Shown piece by piece: positions 1-10,000 of a DNA stretch of 64,000 nucleotides. A model generated the notes under the pieces. That model was not told where the DNA came from. It made no database searches and saw only the letters and a list, made by a program, of their open reading frames with translations. The translations under genes and the position numbers were made by a program. Position 1 is the first letter of the stretch, and each line of letters starts with the position of its first letter. The stretch comes from Pseudoalteromonas luteoviolacea NCIMB 1942 (GTDB taxonomy: Bacteria; Pseudomonadota; Gammaproteobacteria; Enterobacterales; Alteromonadaceae), in assembly GCF_001625595.1 (NCBI RefSeq), contig NZ_AUXT01000169.1, positions 1 through 64,000 on the forward strand, in the 5' to 3' direction.

Positions 1-105
1 GTTTGGCATTGAGCCGCCGTTGATAACTTTTGTCATATCTGCAGGAAGACGTTTTTTATCTTGGCTGAGGTTTTTGATGTTCTTTTTAGTGATAGCTAGT
101 TTCAT
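1..105 (-). CDS. Lanthipeptide precursor, leader region (partial at window edge)
   Basis: Reading the minus strand from an ATG at 105 gives 35 residues before the window ends. It starts MKLAITKKNIKNL, continues Lys-rich with RLPADMTKV, and reaches a double glycine (residues 30-31) followed by SMPN. An AAGGAC ribosome binding site sits just upstream. A short charged leader ending in GG is the classic substrate of C39-peptidase ABC exporters, and one is encoded at 3514-5643 with LanC and LanB behind it. The core would begin at Ser32 and lies outside the window. The leader aligns without gaps to the one at 39841 (13 of 31 residues identical, GG at the same position). Inferred role: substrate of the LanB/LanC machinery, with housekeeping glmU lying between. 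Function is inferred from motif and context; the core was not seen. Confidence 0.75.
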   Translation of the reverse strand, partial: MKLAITKKNIKNLSQDKKRLPADMTKVINGGSMPN

Positions 106-743
106 TGTGTGTCCTTTTACTTATTTTTTTATGTAGAGTAGAGCTCGTATTTCTGTTTAGTTATTTATCTTGTTTTATCTGGTTGAAGTGTTTTTGTGTG
201 CGCCGCAACCTGACTCCTAAGGTAACAAGATTTTCGAAAAAGTTAATTACTAGAAGGTTATGATTTGTATATAAGGTTTTGGTTTAAGTCTTTGTTTTAT
301 AAGCTTTGGTATATTCTTAAATGGTTTAATTAGAACTTTTTATCGCTTTTCTTGGCCGATTTTCATGCCAATTGCTGTGATTTTAGCCAGAATCTGTCGG
401 TGAAAAACAATGTCAGCACACCACTTGGTTGATCCCATTGCGATGAATGAATGCATCGAAAACCAGCTGTAATGTCAAGATTGTCTCAATAGAGTCTGGG
501 CAATGCGTACAACTTTGTTATTAAGACCAAGAGAAAACTCTATAAACAATCAATGTTACTCGGCAGATGAGCATTAATAGCGTTAATTTGACTATTAATT
601 GAGATAAATATAGTTAAAATATCAGCAATCATTTCCGGCTCATTTTACAAACTGCAAATATGTTTGGCTGTACACATGGAGTGGCGGCCTTAAAGTGCGT
701 GAAGTGCAAAGGGGATAGTAAGTAAAAAAAGGATTCATCACTG
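106..743. other. Intergenic region between divergent precursor gene and glmU
   Basis: About 640 bases, AT-rich, with no convincing gene on either strand. It must contain the promoters of the minus-strand precursor and of glmU. The part next to the precursor (about 110-350) is the more AT-rich. I could not choose one promoter pair with confidence. No second GG-type peptide was found here. Confidence 0.6.
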
Positions 744-2105
744 ATGACACTGAATACAGTTATTTTAGCTGCGGGTAAAGGTACTCGTATGCGATCGAAC
801 TTACCTAAAGTTCTTCATCCAGTTGCTGGCAAACCAATGGTTCAGCACGTTATCGACAATGCCGCTGCTATGGGCGCAAAAGCCACCAACTTGGTTTATG
901 GCCATGGCGGAGAGCTATTAAAAGAGTACCTAGCACACAATGAGGTTAATTGGGTACTTCAGGAAGAACAGCTTGGAACTGGGCACGCTGTGGCTGTGGC
1001 AAAAGAGCATATTGCTGATGATGATACGGTATTGGTCTTATATGGGGATGTGCCTCTGACCAAACGTTCTACATTAGAAAGACTCTTGATGGCAACGCCT
1101 GAAAATGGCTTAGCAGTACTAACTATGACGCTTGATAACCCAACTGGTTATGGTCGTATGTTGCGTGAAAATGGCAAACTTGTGGGAATTATTGAGCAAA
1201 AAGATGCCTCTGCTGAACAATTAGAAATTAACGAGATCAACACCGGCATTATGGCTGCCAATGGTGGTTTACTTAAAAAGTGGTTGGGTCAGTTATCTAA
1301 TAATAATGTGCAAGGTGAATACTATCTGACAGACATTGTGGCCATGGCACACGCGCAGGGCATTGAAATCAGCTCTGCACAGCCGGACGACGCAATGGAA
1401 GTCGAAGGTGCTAATAATCGCGTTCAGCTTGCTGCCTTAGAACGCGCCTACCAAGCTCGCCAAGCGAATGAATTAATGATAAATGGTGCCAGCCTTGCTG
1501 ATCCGGCACGTATTGATGTTCGTGGCGAAGTGACAACCGGGCAAGATGTTGAGATAGACATCAATGTCATCTTCGAAGGTCAGGTTGAGATCGGTAATAA
1601 TGTGCGTATTGGGCCAAATTGCGTATTAAAAGATTGCCAAATTGGCGATGGCGCGGTGATAAAAGCAAACTCAGTGATTGAAGAAGCACAAGTGAAAGCC
1701 CTTTGTACAGTTGGACCATTTGCACGATTACGACCTGGTGCGTTATTGGAAGAAAACGCCCATGTTGGTAACTTTGTAGAGATGAAAAAGTCTCGTTTAG
1801 GGTCTGGTTCAAAAGCAAACCATTTTACTTATTTAGGCGACACCACAGTCGGTGAAAAAGTGAATATTGGAGCAGGTACCATTACATGCAATTATGACGG
1901 TGTTAACAAGTCACAAACTGTGATTGGTGATGGCGCCTTTATTGGCTCTAACTCTTCGCTAGTTGCGCCGGTGAATATTGGTGCACAAGCAACGGTGGCT
2001 GCGGGCTCAGTAGTTACGAGCACGGTTGCTGATGCGCAATTGGCAGTTGCCAGAAGCAAGCAACGAAATATCGACGGTTGGCAGCGCCCGACCAAGAAAG
2101 CCTAA
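744..2105 (+). CDS. glmU: Bifunctional UDP-GlcNAc pyrophosphorylase / GlcN-1-P acetyltransferase
   Basis: GlmU makes UDP-N-acetylglucosamine, the precursor of peptidoglycan and LPS. It acetylates glucosamine-1-phosphate and then uridylylates the product in the cytoplasm. The N-terminal half begins with the nucleotidyltransferase motif LAAGKGTRM (residues about 8-16). The C-terminal half (about 250-450) is a left-handed beta helix of hexapeptide repeats, ending in the conserved [16 protein letters not shown] stretch. At 453 residues it has the family's normal length. In many gammaproteobacteria glmU lies next to glmS; here glmS is about 24.7 kb downstream, with accessory genes between and a RiPP precursor upstream. 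A strong terminator follows at 2116. Confidence 0.98.
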   Translation: MTLNTVILAAGKGTRMRSNLPKVLHPVAGKPMVQHVIDNAAAMGAKATNLVYGHGGELLKEYLAHNEVNWVLQEEQLGTGHAVAVAKEHIADDDTVLVLYGDVPLTKRSTLERLLMATPENGLAVLTMTLDNPTGYGRMLRENGKLVGIIEQKDASAEQLEINEINTGIMAANGGLLKKWLGQLSNNNVQGEYYLTDIVAMAHAQGIEISSAQPDDAMEVEGANNRVQLAALERAYQARQANELMINGASLADPARIDVRGEVTTGQDVEIDINVIFEGQVEIGNNVRIGPNCVLKDCQIGDGAVIKANSVIEEAQVKALCTVGPFARLRPGALLEENAHVGNFVEMKKSRLGSGSKANHFTYLGDTTVGEKVNIGAGTITCNYDGVNKSQTVIGDGAFIGSNSSLVAPVNIGAQATVAAGSVVTSTVADAQLAVARSKQRNIDGWQRPTKKA

Positions 2106-2115
2106 CTCATATTGC

Positions 2116-2143
2116 AAAAAAGGGAATTGAATTCCCTTTTTTT
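2116..2143 (+). terminator. Rho-independent terminator after glmU
   Basis: An A-run, stem AGGGAAT, short TGA loop, complementary ATTCCCT and a T-run make a textbook bidirectional hairpin 11 bases after the glmU stop. It insulates glmU from the export operon that starts at 2240. Confidence 0.9.
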
Positions 2144-2239
2144 GTATCTCATTTCTTTCTGGTGTTCAAAGTGATACATTACGAAGGGGTTAATTAAAAT
2201 TTAACAATAAAAACAATTAATTCAGGTGTACAAGTTATT

Positions 2240-3484
2240 ATGGAAAATCTCTTTCGCAAAGAAGTACTTGAGAATAAGCGACACCGATTAGAAGGAGCTG
2301 TGAGTTTAGTTCAACCACCTGTGTTTAAAACACTCACCTTTCTGATCTTGTTTGTGGTGACCATCAGCATTATTTTCCTTGCAGTAGGTAGCTATGCGCG
2401 AAAAGAACGCGTATCTGGTGTGCTGGAGCCAAATACAGGGATCCTCAATATGGTTGCGTCACAAGAGGGAGTGGTCGCCGAAGTGCTGGTTGAGGAAGGT
2501 CAGTTTGTAGAAGCCGAGCAGCCTATTTTGCGAATTGCATCGGCTAAGCACAGTACTCAAGCGCTGGAACTAAACCAAGCGCTACTCAATCAATATACGT
2601 TTCAAATACAAAACATTGAGCGACTTATTGCTCAGCAAGAACAACAATACCAATTAGATCTCAACGAGCTAATGCTCCAAAAAGTCAGTGCTAAAAAGCG
2701 TCTTGAAGAATTAAATAGTCAACAGCTTACATTCTCACAGCGCCTCGACTTGAATAAGCAAATGGTAAATCAAATCAGTACCTTGAAGGGAACAGGGTAT
2801 ATTTCTGAGCTGGAGTTACAAAGGCAGAAAGATACTTTACTGTCACTCCAACAACAGTCTTCCAATATCCGTTCAGAAAAACTCAGTTTAGAGTCCCATA
2901 TAGAACAGTTCGACACACAACTAGAAAAACTTCCATTAGGACATGATGAACGGATCAATCAACTCAAATCCGAGCGTGCCCAACTAAAGATTCAATTGAC
3001 ATCAATTGAACAACAGAGACTGGGCGAACTACGAGCCCCAAAAGCTGGGGTTGTAACAGGCTTGTTGGCGAAGGTCGGCAAGAACGTCATTTCAGGACAA
3101 AAGCTATTAAGCGTGATCCCAGCAAATAGCCAGATGCAGGCCGTTATTTATGTTCCGACATCGGCGTTTGGCTTTATTGAGCAGGGACAACAAGCAAAAT
3201 TGCGTTATCACGCTTTCCCATACGAGAAGTTTGGCATTTATGGTGGAGAGATTAAACAAGTTAGTACCAGTCTGATATTGCCTGAGGAAGCTATTATTCC
3301 CGGTATTATTAGTGAACCAGCTTATCGCGTCATAGTGTCGCTGTCTGAACAGGAGATTCAAGCGTATGGAAAATCAACACCATTGCGTGCGGGTATGATG
3401 TTAGATGCAGATATTATCATCGAGGAGCGTTCTCTATTACGATGGTTATTTGATCCGGTATTTAGTATTAAAGGACAGCTGTAA
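2240..3484 (+). CDS. HlyD-family membrane fusion protein (RiPP export adaptor)
   Basis: This periplasmic adaptor links an inner-membrane exporter to an outer-membrane channel. It has a cytoplasmic start (residues 1-35), one membrane segment (about 36-58, TFLILFVVTISIIFLAV), a biotinyl-lipoyl half (EGVVAEVLVEEGQFVEA), long coiled coils rich in Gln/Glu/Leu (about 110-260), then the second lipoyl half (LRAPKAGVVTGLLAKVGKNV) and a beta-barrel end. At 414 residues it is typical of adaptors paired with C39-type ABC exporters, and the C39 transporter gene starts 29 bases downstream. The pair should form the inner-membrane and periplasmic parts of a type I system for the double-glycine peptides. The outer-membrane partner (TolC-like) is not encoded here. 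Confidence 0.92.
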   Translation: MENLFRKEVLENKRHRLEGAVSLVQPPVFKTLTFLILFVVTISIIFLAVGSYARKERVSGVLEPNTGILNMVASQEGVVAEVLVEEGQFVEAEQPILRIASAKHSTQALELNQALLNQYTFQIQNIERLIAQQEQQYQLDLNELMLQKVSAKKRLEELNSQQLTFSQRLDLNKQMVNQISTLKGTGYISELELQRQKDTLLSLQQQSSNIRSEKLSLESHIEQFDTQLEKLPLGHDERINQLKSERAQLKIQLTSIEQQRLGELRAPKAGVVTGLLAKVGKNVISGQKLLSVIPANSQMQAVIYVPTSAFGFIEQGQQAKLRYHAFPYEKFGIYGGEIKQVSTSLILPEEAIIPGIISEPAYRVIVSLSEQEIQAYGKSTPLRAGMMLDADIIIEERSLLRWLFDPVFSIKGQL

Positions 3485-3513
3485 GCTGCAATAACGATAA
3501 TAAAAGGCTTAGT

Positions 3514-5643
3514 ATGTACGAGGAAGACAATTCACCGGTACAAAAATTACAGTTTTGGTCAAGAAATTCACTGCCTATTATTTTGCAGTCTGAAGCCGCT
3601 GAATGTGGGTTAGCAAGTTTGGCGATGGTGGCTGCTTACCATGGCTATCACAGTGATTTGACTACCTTGAGACAAAAATTCAGTATATCAATAGAAGGCG
3701 CAACGCTACTTGATATTATGCATTTTGGTGAGCAACTAGAACTCAGTTCTCGGCCGTTGAGAATAGAACTAGAAGATCTAGATGCGTTGCAAACCCCCTG
3801 TATCCTACATTGGGATATGAACCATTTTGTGGTGTTAAAAAAAGCCAATGAAAAACGTATCGTTATTCATGATCCGGCTTCTGGAGAAAAGACTTTTACC
3901 TTAGAAGAGGCTTCAAAACACTTTACTGGTGTTGCGTTAGAGCTAACACCGACCAAGAGCTTTGAAAAACAAGAGAAAAAGCCGAGTTTGAGATTTGCAG
4001 ACTTTTGGAGCCGCATCACTGGCTTAAAGCGTTCTTTGATACTAATTTTCTTGTTGTCTATTTTGTTGCAGGTATTTACGCTCGCGGCGCCATACTATAT
4101 CCAGCTTGTCATAGATGATGTTGTCCTGACTGGGGATACAAATTTATTGACCGTATTGGCTACCGGTTTCTTCTTGGTGCTGGTGTTTGAGATTGCCACT
4201 AATGCATTGCGAGGGTTCACGTTACTTCACTTTGGTAACCAAATGAACATCCAACTGGGCGCCAATTTATTTCATCACTTGGTGCGCTTACCGATTTCTT
4301 ATTTTGAAAAGCGCCATATGGGTGATGTGGTTTCACGGTTTGGCTCATTGCAGCAGGTTAAGCAAATCCTGACTACGGGGGTTATCGAAGCCATCATAGA
4401 TGGTTTAATGGCGATCATTACGCTTGCGATGATCTTTTTTTACAGCCCAACGCTCTCGCTGGTGGTATTGACTGCGGTCATTGCCTATGCCTTGGTCAGA
4501 GTGGCCATGTATAAGCCGTTTAGAAGTATCAGTGAGCAAGAGATCATGGCTCGCGCCGAAGAGAACTCCAATTTTATGGAAACGGTGCGCGGCATTCAAA
4601 CAATAAAGTTATTTGGCTCAGAGGTGAAGCGCGAGGGGCAATGGCAGAATCGATATGCAAATGCAATAAACCAAAGCATTCGACTGGGTAACTTTCAAAT
4701 TGGATACGAAGCTATTAACCGTGCGTTATTTGGGATCGAGAATATTCTCGTGGTGTACTTAGCGGCACACCTAGTTTTGGACGGTGGGTTTAGTACAGGT
4801 ATGCTGTTCGCATTTATGTCTTATAAGCGCCAATTCATGGACAAGACTGCTAACTTAATAGAAAAGCTCATCGAGTTTAAGATGGTAGGTTTGCACTTTG
4901 ACCGTATCGCGGATATCGCTCTGACAGACAAGGAGACGCTGCAGCCTGAGAAGTTTAAGAAGCACACTGTTGCGGGTAAAGTTGAACTTAAAAACATCTG
5001 CTTTTCATACTCTGATGCAACTCCTAATGTATTAAACAACTTATGTTTAGAAATTAATGAAGGCGAATCTGTCGCCATTACCGGCCCTTCTGGTTGCGGT
5101 AAATCGACGTTATTAAAAATTATGTTGGGGCTTAACCAAGCCAAAAATGGTGATGTGCTGATTGATGGTGTGCCCATTGAACAAATTGGTGCACGGCAGT
5201 ATCGACAGCAAATTGCAGCTGTTATGCAAGATGATGAACTGTTATCTGGGTCGGTTGCTGACAACATCGCTTTTTTTGACTCGCCAATCGATATGGAGCG
5301 GGTTGTTTATTGCGCACAAATGGCGGCTATACACGATGATATCAGTCAAATGCCAATGGGGTATGACAGCTTGATCGGCGATATGGGGTCATCACTTTCA
5401 GGCGGCCAAAAGCAGCGAATTATTTTAGCCCGGGCGCTTTATAAGCAACCTAAAATCTTGTTTATGGATGAAGCTACCAGTCATTTGGATACTAATTTAG
5501 AATCGGATATCAATGAGGCTGTCAGCAGACTTGATATGACCCGCGTTATTATTGCGCATCGTAAAGAGACTATTGCATCAGCAGATCGCGAGATTCGCCT
5601 ACAGAAAGTTAAGGTAGAAGAACTCCAACTGGAAAGTGAATAA
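3514..5643 (+). CDS. Peptidase C39 ABC exporter, LanT-type (leader-cleaving)
   Basis: A bifunctional inner-membrane exporter that cuts the leader after Gly-Gly and pumps the mature peptide out. The N-terminal C39 peptidase (residues 1-140) has the catalytic Cys31 in QSEAAECGLASLAM, the His in MNHFVVL and the Asp in VIHDPASG. A six-helix membrane domain follows (about 165-440), then the ATPase: Walker A GPSGCGKST, signature LSGGQKQR, Walker B ILFMDEATSHLD. At 709 residues it has the usual family length. An intact cysteine protease means it should cleave GG leaders such as those at 1-105 and 39841-40044. It forms an operon with the HlyD gene. The link to those peptides is inference from motif and position. 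Confidence 0.94.
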   Translation: MYEEDNSPVQKLQFWSRNSLPIILQSEAAECGLASLAMVAAYHGYHSDLTTLRQKFSISIEGATLLDIMHFGEQLELSSRPLRIELEDLDALQTPCILHWDMNHFVVLKKANEKRIVIHDPASGEKTFTLEEASKHFTGVALELTPTKSFEKQEKKPSLRFADFWSRITGLKRSLILIFLLSILLQVFTLAAPYYIQLVIDDVVLTGDTNLLTVLATGFFLVLVFEIATNALRGFTLLHFGNQMNIQLGANLFHHLVRLPISYFEKRHMGDVVSRFGSLQQVKQILTTGVIEAIIDGLMAIITLAMIFFYSPTLSLVVLTAVIAYALVRVAMYKPFRSISEQEIMARAEENSNFMETVRGIQTIKLFGSEVKREGQWQNRYANAINQSIRLGNFQIGYEAINRALFGIENILVVYLAAHLVLDGGFSTGMLFAFMSYKRQFMDKTANLIEKLIEFKMVGLHFDRIADIALTDKETLQPEKFKKHTVAGKVELKNICFSYSDATPNVLNNLCLEINEGESVAITGPSGCGKSTLLKIMLGLNQAKNGDVLIDGVPIEQIGARQYRQQIAAVMQDDELLSGSVADNIAFFDSPIDMERVVYCAQMAAIHDDISQMPMGYDSLIGDMGSSLSGGQKQRIILARALYKQPKILFMDEATSHLDTNLESDINEAVSRLDMTRVIIAHRKETIASADREIRLQKVKVEELQLESE

Positions 5644-5649
5644 TTAAAT

Positions 5650-5680
5650 GCGCCCCTGTTTGAGGGGGTAATGCTTTTTT
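5650..5680 (+). terminator. Weak hairpin with T-run after the exporter gene
   Basis: CCCC and GGGG arms with a 7-base loop, followed a few bases later by TTTTTT, lie just after the stop of the exporter. It may partly separate the export genes from lanC, which lies 200 bases further on. The intervening 5681-5844 is AT-rich and may hold a promoter for lanCB; no precursor-like ORF was found in it. Confidence 0.4.
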
Positions 5681-5844
5681 ATTTACTGGTTGAGAGCAAT
5701 GTTTTAGCGCACCGAAAATAATAATCTACTCAACCTAACTCAATAAACATTTGAACGGATATTAACTGTTGAGCTGCGTATTTATTTGAGTTAGTTTTTA
5801 TTGATATAACAAAAAGAATAACGCTTTATTATCTAAGGAAGATC

Positions 5845-7068
5845 ATGGCAAAGCTATCTATCACAGAAAATCAACGTCAGGAAGTAACTGAGATCATCAC
5901 GCTATTAGCAAGCCGCGTGAGTGACAACCTTAAATCAGGGCAAGCGCACCAAAACGGCTTGTTGAGTGGTGTTGCGGGCCAGCTATTGTTCTTATTCAAC
6001 GCCTACCAATTTGACCCAAAGATTGTTGATGAAGCGGTATTCAGCGATATGCTGGAAGCTTTACAAGAGCAACTCACCGATCAGAGCTTTGAATTAAGTA
6101 ATGGCCTTGCGGGGCAAGCCTGGGTACTTGAGTATTTTAATCAAGCTGATCAGGAAGACTATGACCCGCAGCTATTGGATGATGTCGACGAGCTGTTTGC
6201 ACGGGCATTAGATCATGACCCTTGGTCTGGTGAAATAGAAATGGTGCTCGGCTTAAGTGGCTATGCACCGTACACGGCTCTTCGAGCCAAATATTCAGAA
6301 CAGCATAAATTGTACAGCACAATCGTTGCGGGTCTTGAAAGCACTGCGACTTATTTTGACAATGGCCATATTGCTTGGTCTCAGCCTGCGCAATCGGTGT
6401 ATCGATTTGATACAAATGACACAGAAAAACCAGAGTTTAACCTTGGTTTGGCACACGGGGTTCCGGGTATGATTGCGGCTCTTTTACCTGCTCACAATAT
6501 CCCTTCTCTGAATGCGCGAGTCACCAAGTTGTTGTCTGGGGCATGTGATTGGTTAATGGCACATCAAAATACAAGCGAGAAGGGAAACGAGCGTCACTCT
6601 TGCTATGGTTCGTGTGTCGGTTCAGATGAACAATCTAGACTGGGATGGTGTTATGGTGATTTGACAATTGCCATGATTTTGGCTCGGGCAGGTAAAGCAC
6701 TGGATCGCCCAAGCTATGTTGATCATGCATTAGAGGTAGCACTCCACGCTTGCAAACGAAGAGCTGTTGACGGCTACATTAACGATGCAGGTGTATGTCA
6801 TGGGTTCGTTGGGTTAGCCCTGATTTTTAAATTGCTCGATAAGTTGATGCCACACCCAGAACTTAAAGCCAGAAGCGTTTTTTGGGTTGAATACAGCCTT
6901 GAAAAGTTCCACGAGGACGGTATCAAAGCATTCTATTCATACAGTGGAGTAGAGAAAGCCCATGCAGAAGACTTTGGTTTATTGATGGGGTATGCCGGTA
7001 TTGGTTGTGCGTTTATTAGCTTGTTGAATGATGATTCAAGCTGGACTGAATGCTTACTGATGTCTTAA
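5845..7068 (+). CDS. Lanthionine synthetase C-like cyclase (LanC)
   Basis: LanC proteins are zinc enzymes that add cysteine thiols to dehydroalanine/dehydrobutyrine to close (methyl)lanthionine rings. The protein is an alpha-toroid with repeated GxxG segments (LLSGVAGQLLFL, LSNGLAGQAWVL, LGLAHGVPGMIAAL, GWCYGDLT, AGVCHGFVGLAL). The zinc ligands are visible as Cys269 (GWCYGD) and Cys318-His319 (VCHG). At 407 residues it has the normal family length. The ATG follows a good AAGGAAG site. It is 10 bases upstream of the LanB gene, with translational coupling likely. The order lanC then lanB is the reverse of many class I clusters. A RiPP role is well supported; the product is unknown. Confidence 0.93.
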   Translation: MAKLSITENQRQEVTEIITLLASRVSDNLKSGQAHQNGLLSGVAGQLLFLFNAYQFDPKIVDEAVFSDMLEALQEQLTDQSFELSNGLAGQAWVLEYFNQADQEDYDPQLLDDVDELFARALDHDPWSGEIEMVLGLSGYAPYTALRAKYSEQHKLYSTIVAGLESTATYFDNGHIAWSQPAQSVYRFDTNDTEKPEFNLGLAHGVPGMIAALLPAHNIPSLNARVTKLLSGACDWLMAHQNTSEKGNERHSCYGSCVGSDEQSRLGWCYGDLTIAMILARAGKALDRPSYVDHALEVALHACKRRAVDGYINDAGVCHGFVGLALIFKLLDKLMPHPELKARSVFWVEYSLEKFHEDGIKAFYSYSGVEKAHAEDFGLLMGYAGIGCAFISLLNDDSSWTECLLMS

Positions 7069-7078
7069 GGAGAAGTAC

Positions 7079-10000
7079 ATGTCTACAAAACAACTAAAAA
7101 ATGACAACTTTTTTGTAATTCGAACACCAAGGTTAGCCCTTGAACAATTAGCTGCCTTCGGTGAAGAAGGTGCAGATACAAACTTACTATTAAGCGCTTG
7201 GCTTGCGACGCCGGGTGTTGAAGAAGCGATCTACTTAGCCAGCCCATCACTGTTGGAACGTATTGAATTATGGCGCACGAAACCAGATTCTAAACAAGGC
7301 AAAAAAGTTGCCCATGCACTGATTAAATATATGGTGCGTATGTGCTCTAGACCTACACCATTTGGGTTATTTTCAGGTATTCACAAGGGCACAATAGCGT
7401 CTAATACAGCATTAACACCAGCTGATCATCTTGATGATAGCCGTAAAACGCGTTTGGATATGTTTTATTTGTCGGCTTTGAAGGAGCACTTTATCAAGCA
7501 TGCTTCTCGTTCAGACAACTTAACTTACAAACCTAACTCATCCCATTATTTTGTCGCACAGCAGTGTCGGTATATAGAAACATATCTCTCTGATGACACC
7601 ATGCAATACCGTTTAAGTGCGGTGGAAAGTGACGAATACTTTAGGTTTGCACTGGCGCTAGCGAAACCAGGGGTAAGTTTCAATGAACTGGTGTCACGCT
7701 TTGCGGGTCACTACCCTGAGGCCGAACAAGAAGAGGTAGAAAGCTATATTCAGGACCTTATTGACGAAGGGGTTTTGCTAGCAGATATACCATTACCACT
7801 CACTGGAGATTCACCAGATCATGCATTGCTCAAGTCGATTTCAGAAATCAAAGAGTTTGATGCAGCGGACAAATTAGCGACTGCGCTGTCGCAAATTGAT
7901 AAATTAGACGAAGCATCTAGCGGAGAAATTACGCCTTATAAACAGCTGTTGTCGCATTTAGAAAGTTTGCCTGTAAAAGCGGAAGAAAATAAGCTTTTCC
8001 AAAGCGACATCTATCGCGCTTTTGAGCAGTGCAGTCTCTCTGAAATGGAAATTAAGCGCGTACAAAAGCAACTTGAGTTGATAGCTGGTCTCACCGTCAC
8101 AGAGCCTTCTAGTGGATTAAGCCAGTTTATAAGCCAATTTAACAGCCGCTTTGAAGGCCAGTTTGTATCGCTCGATGTGATCTTGGATGATGAGTCCGGT
8201 ATTGGGATCTCCACCGAAACTGGGTATGAAGCCCCGCTAGTTGCTGGTCTCAACTTGGCGCGTAGCGGGTCGAATAAAGCGACTGTGCCAGAAGTCAGCA
8301 TGATCGAAAATCTAGTGGAGCGCGCACTTAGCTTACCTGAAAATCGTGACAAAGATTGTGTTGTACTCAAGAGCAAAGAGCTCAAACCCAAAGTGAATAA
8401 CCAAGAGGCCGTGCAAAACTTTCCATTCTCATTTGGCACCATGTTGAGTCTGTTTGAAGACGATAAAGGTCACCCTGTATACAAGTTTAACGGTTGTTAT
8501 GGTCCGTCATCAGCTAACCTATTAGGGCGCTTTTGTCACCTTGATTCAGAGCTCAAAGAGGCCGTGACACAGCATTTGGAGCAGGAGCAAGCACACAGTG
8601 AAAGTGTAGTATTTGCTGAAGTGGTCCATATGCCTGAGGGGCGACCGGGTAATGTGATTGCACGTCCTCATTTGAGAGATTATGAAATTGTCTTTATGGC
8701 GGATAGTTCACTGGACGAAGATTATCAGATCCCACTCAGCGATTTACATGTATGGGTAGAAGGGCAAAAAGTGAAGCTCTGGAGTAAACGTCTTGATAAA
8801 CAAGTTATTCCGCGTCTATCTAGTGCCCACAACTACTCAGCTCGCAGTTTAAGCGCCTATAAATTCTTATGTATGTTGCAAAACCAAGAAGGGCGAGCGC
8901 CTCACTTTAGAATGCCGCCTAGTACAGAGCGCGCAGCCTTCGTTCCACGAGTGATGTTAGATAATTTAATTTTAAGCGAAAAGGTATGGCGTATTGAACG
9001 CACTGAACTGGAAGCCATAAGCAAGAAAGGGCAATTCAATCGCGAAAAATTAGATGCACTTATCGCTAAATATACGCTGGATGCACAAGTGAGTTTTGCT
9101 ATATCAGACAATGTGTTGCAGCTTGATTTACGTAACCCTGAGATGTTCGCTATCTTGCTAGCAGAGACAAAAGGCCATACCAATGTTGAGCTAAAAGAGG
9201 TGCTCTCCAATAGCTATCGATCCCGCGTGGTAGATAATAAAGGAATGCGTTACAGCAATGAAGTTATTGTGCCTTTTATTAATGAGCATGCTAAGGCGCA
9301 TACGCACTTCTCTGATGACCCTCATGCAAACATTACCGCAGCCCCGATTAAACGACGTTTTAGTGCAGGGTCTGAATGGCTTAGTCTTAAGATCTATTCT
9401 GGCAATTCATTAGTTGAACAATTACTCACAGAAGAGCTTTTACCGCTTATAGAGCAAAGTGCTGAGCTATACGACAAATGGTTCTTTATTCGTTATGGCG
9501 ATCCAGATTGGCACATTCGACTGCGTTTTCATGGCGACCCTAGTTTACTATGTGGTCAGCTATTACCACGCTTGAATTCATTACTGGATCCTAAAATAGA
9601 GTCGGGCGAGCTGCATAAAGTGGAGCTAATGACCTATGAACGTGAAGTAGAGCGATATGGTGGTCCAGAGTCGATGAGTTTGGTTGAGTCACTGTTTATG
9701 CATGACAGCCGTTTGATAGCGCAAGTATGTGGACTCATAGAAGCATTTGGTGAAAATGTCCGTTGGCGTGTTGCGTTGGCCTGTACGCATAGATTACTTA
9801 ACTTGTTTGAATACACCGGTGAAGCACGACTCAAGTTGGTCAGCCAACTTCGAGATGCCTTTGGTCGAGAATTTAATGAAACGAGCGCACTACGCAAGCA
9901 GCTAGGAAACCGTTATCGAGAATATCAAGCTCAGATGGATGACGATTTTATAAAGCTGGTGCCGGAACAAGCGCAGCAGTGTGACGAAGCGCAAAGTGCG

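Noticed and set aside
5681..5844. Possible precursor gene between lanT and lanC
   Set aside because: Translated in all frames by eye; no GG leader or Cys-rich core.
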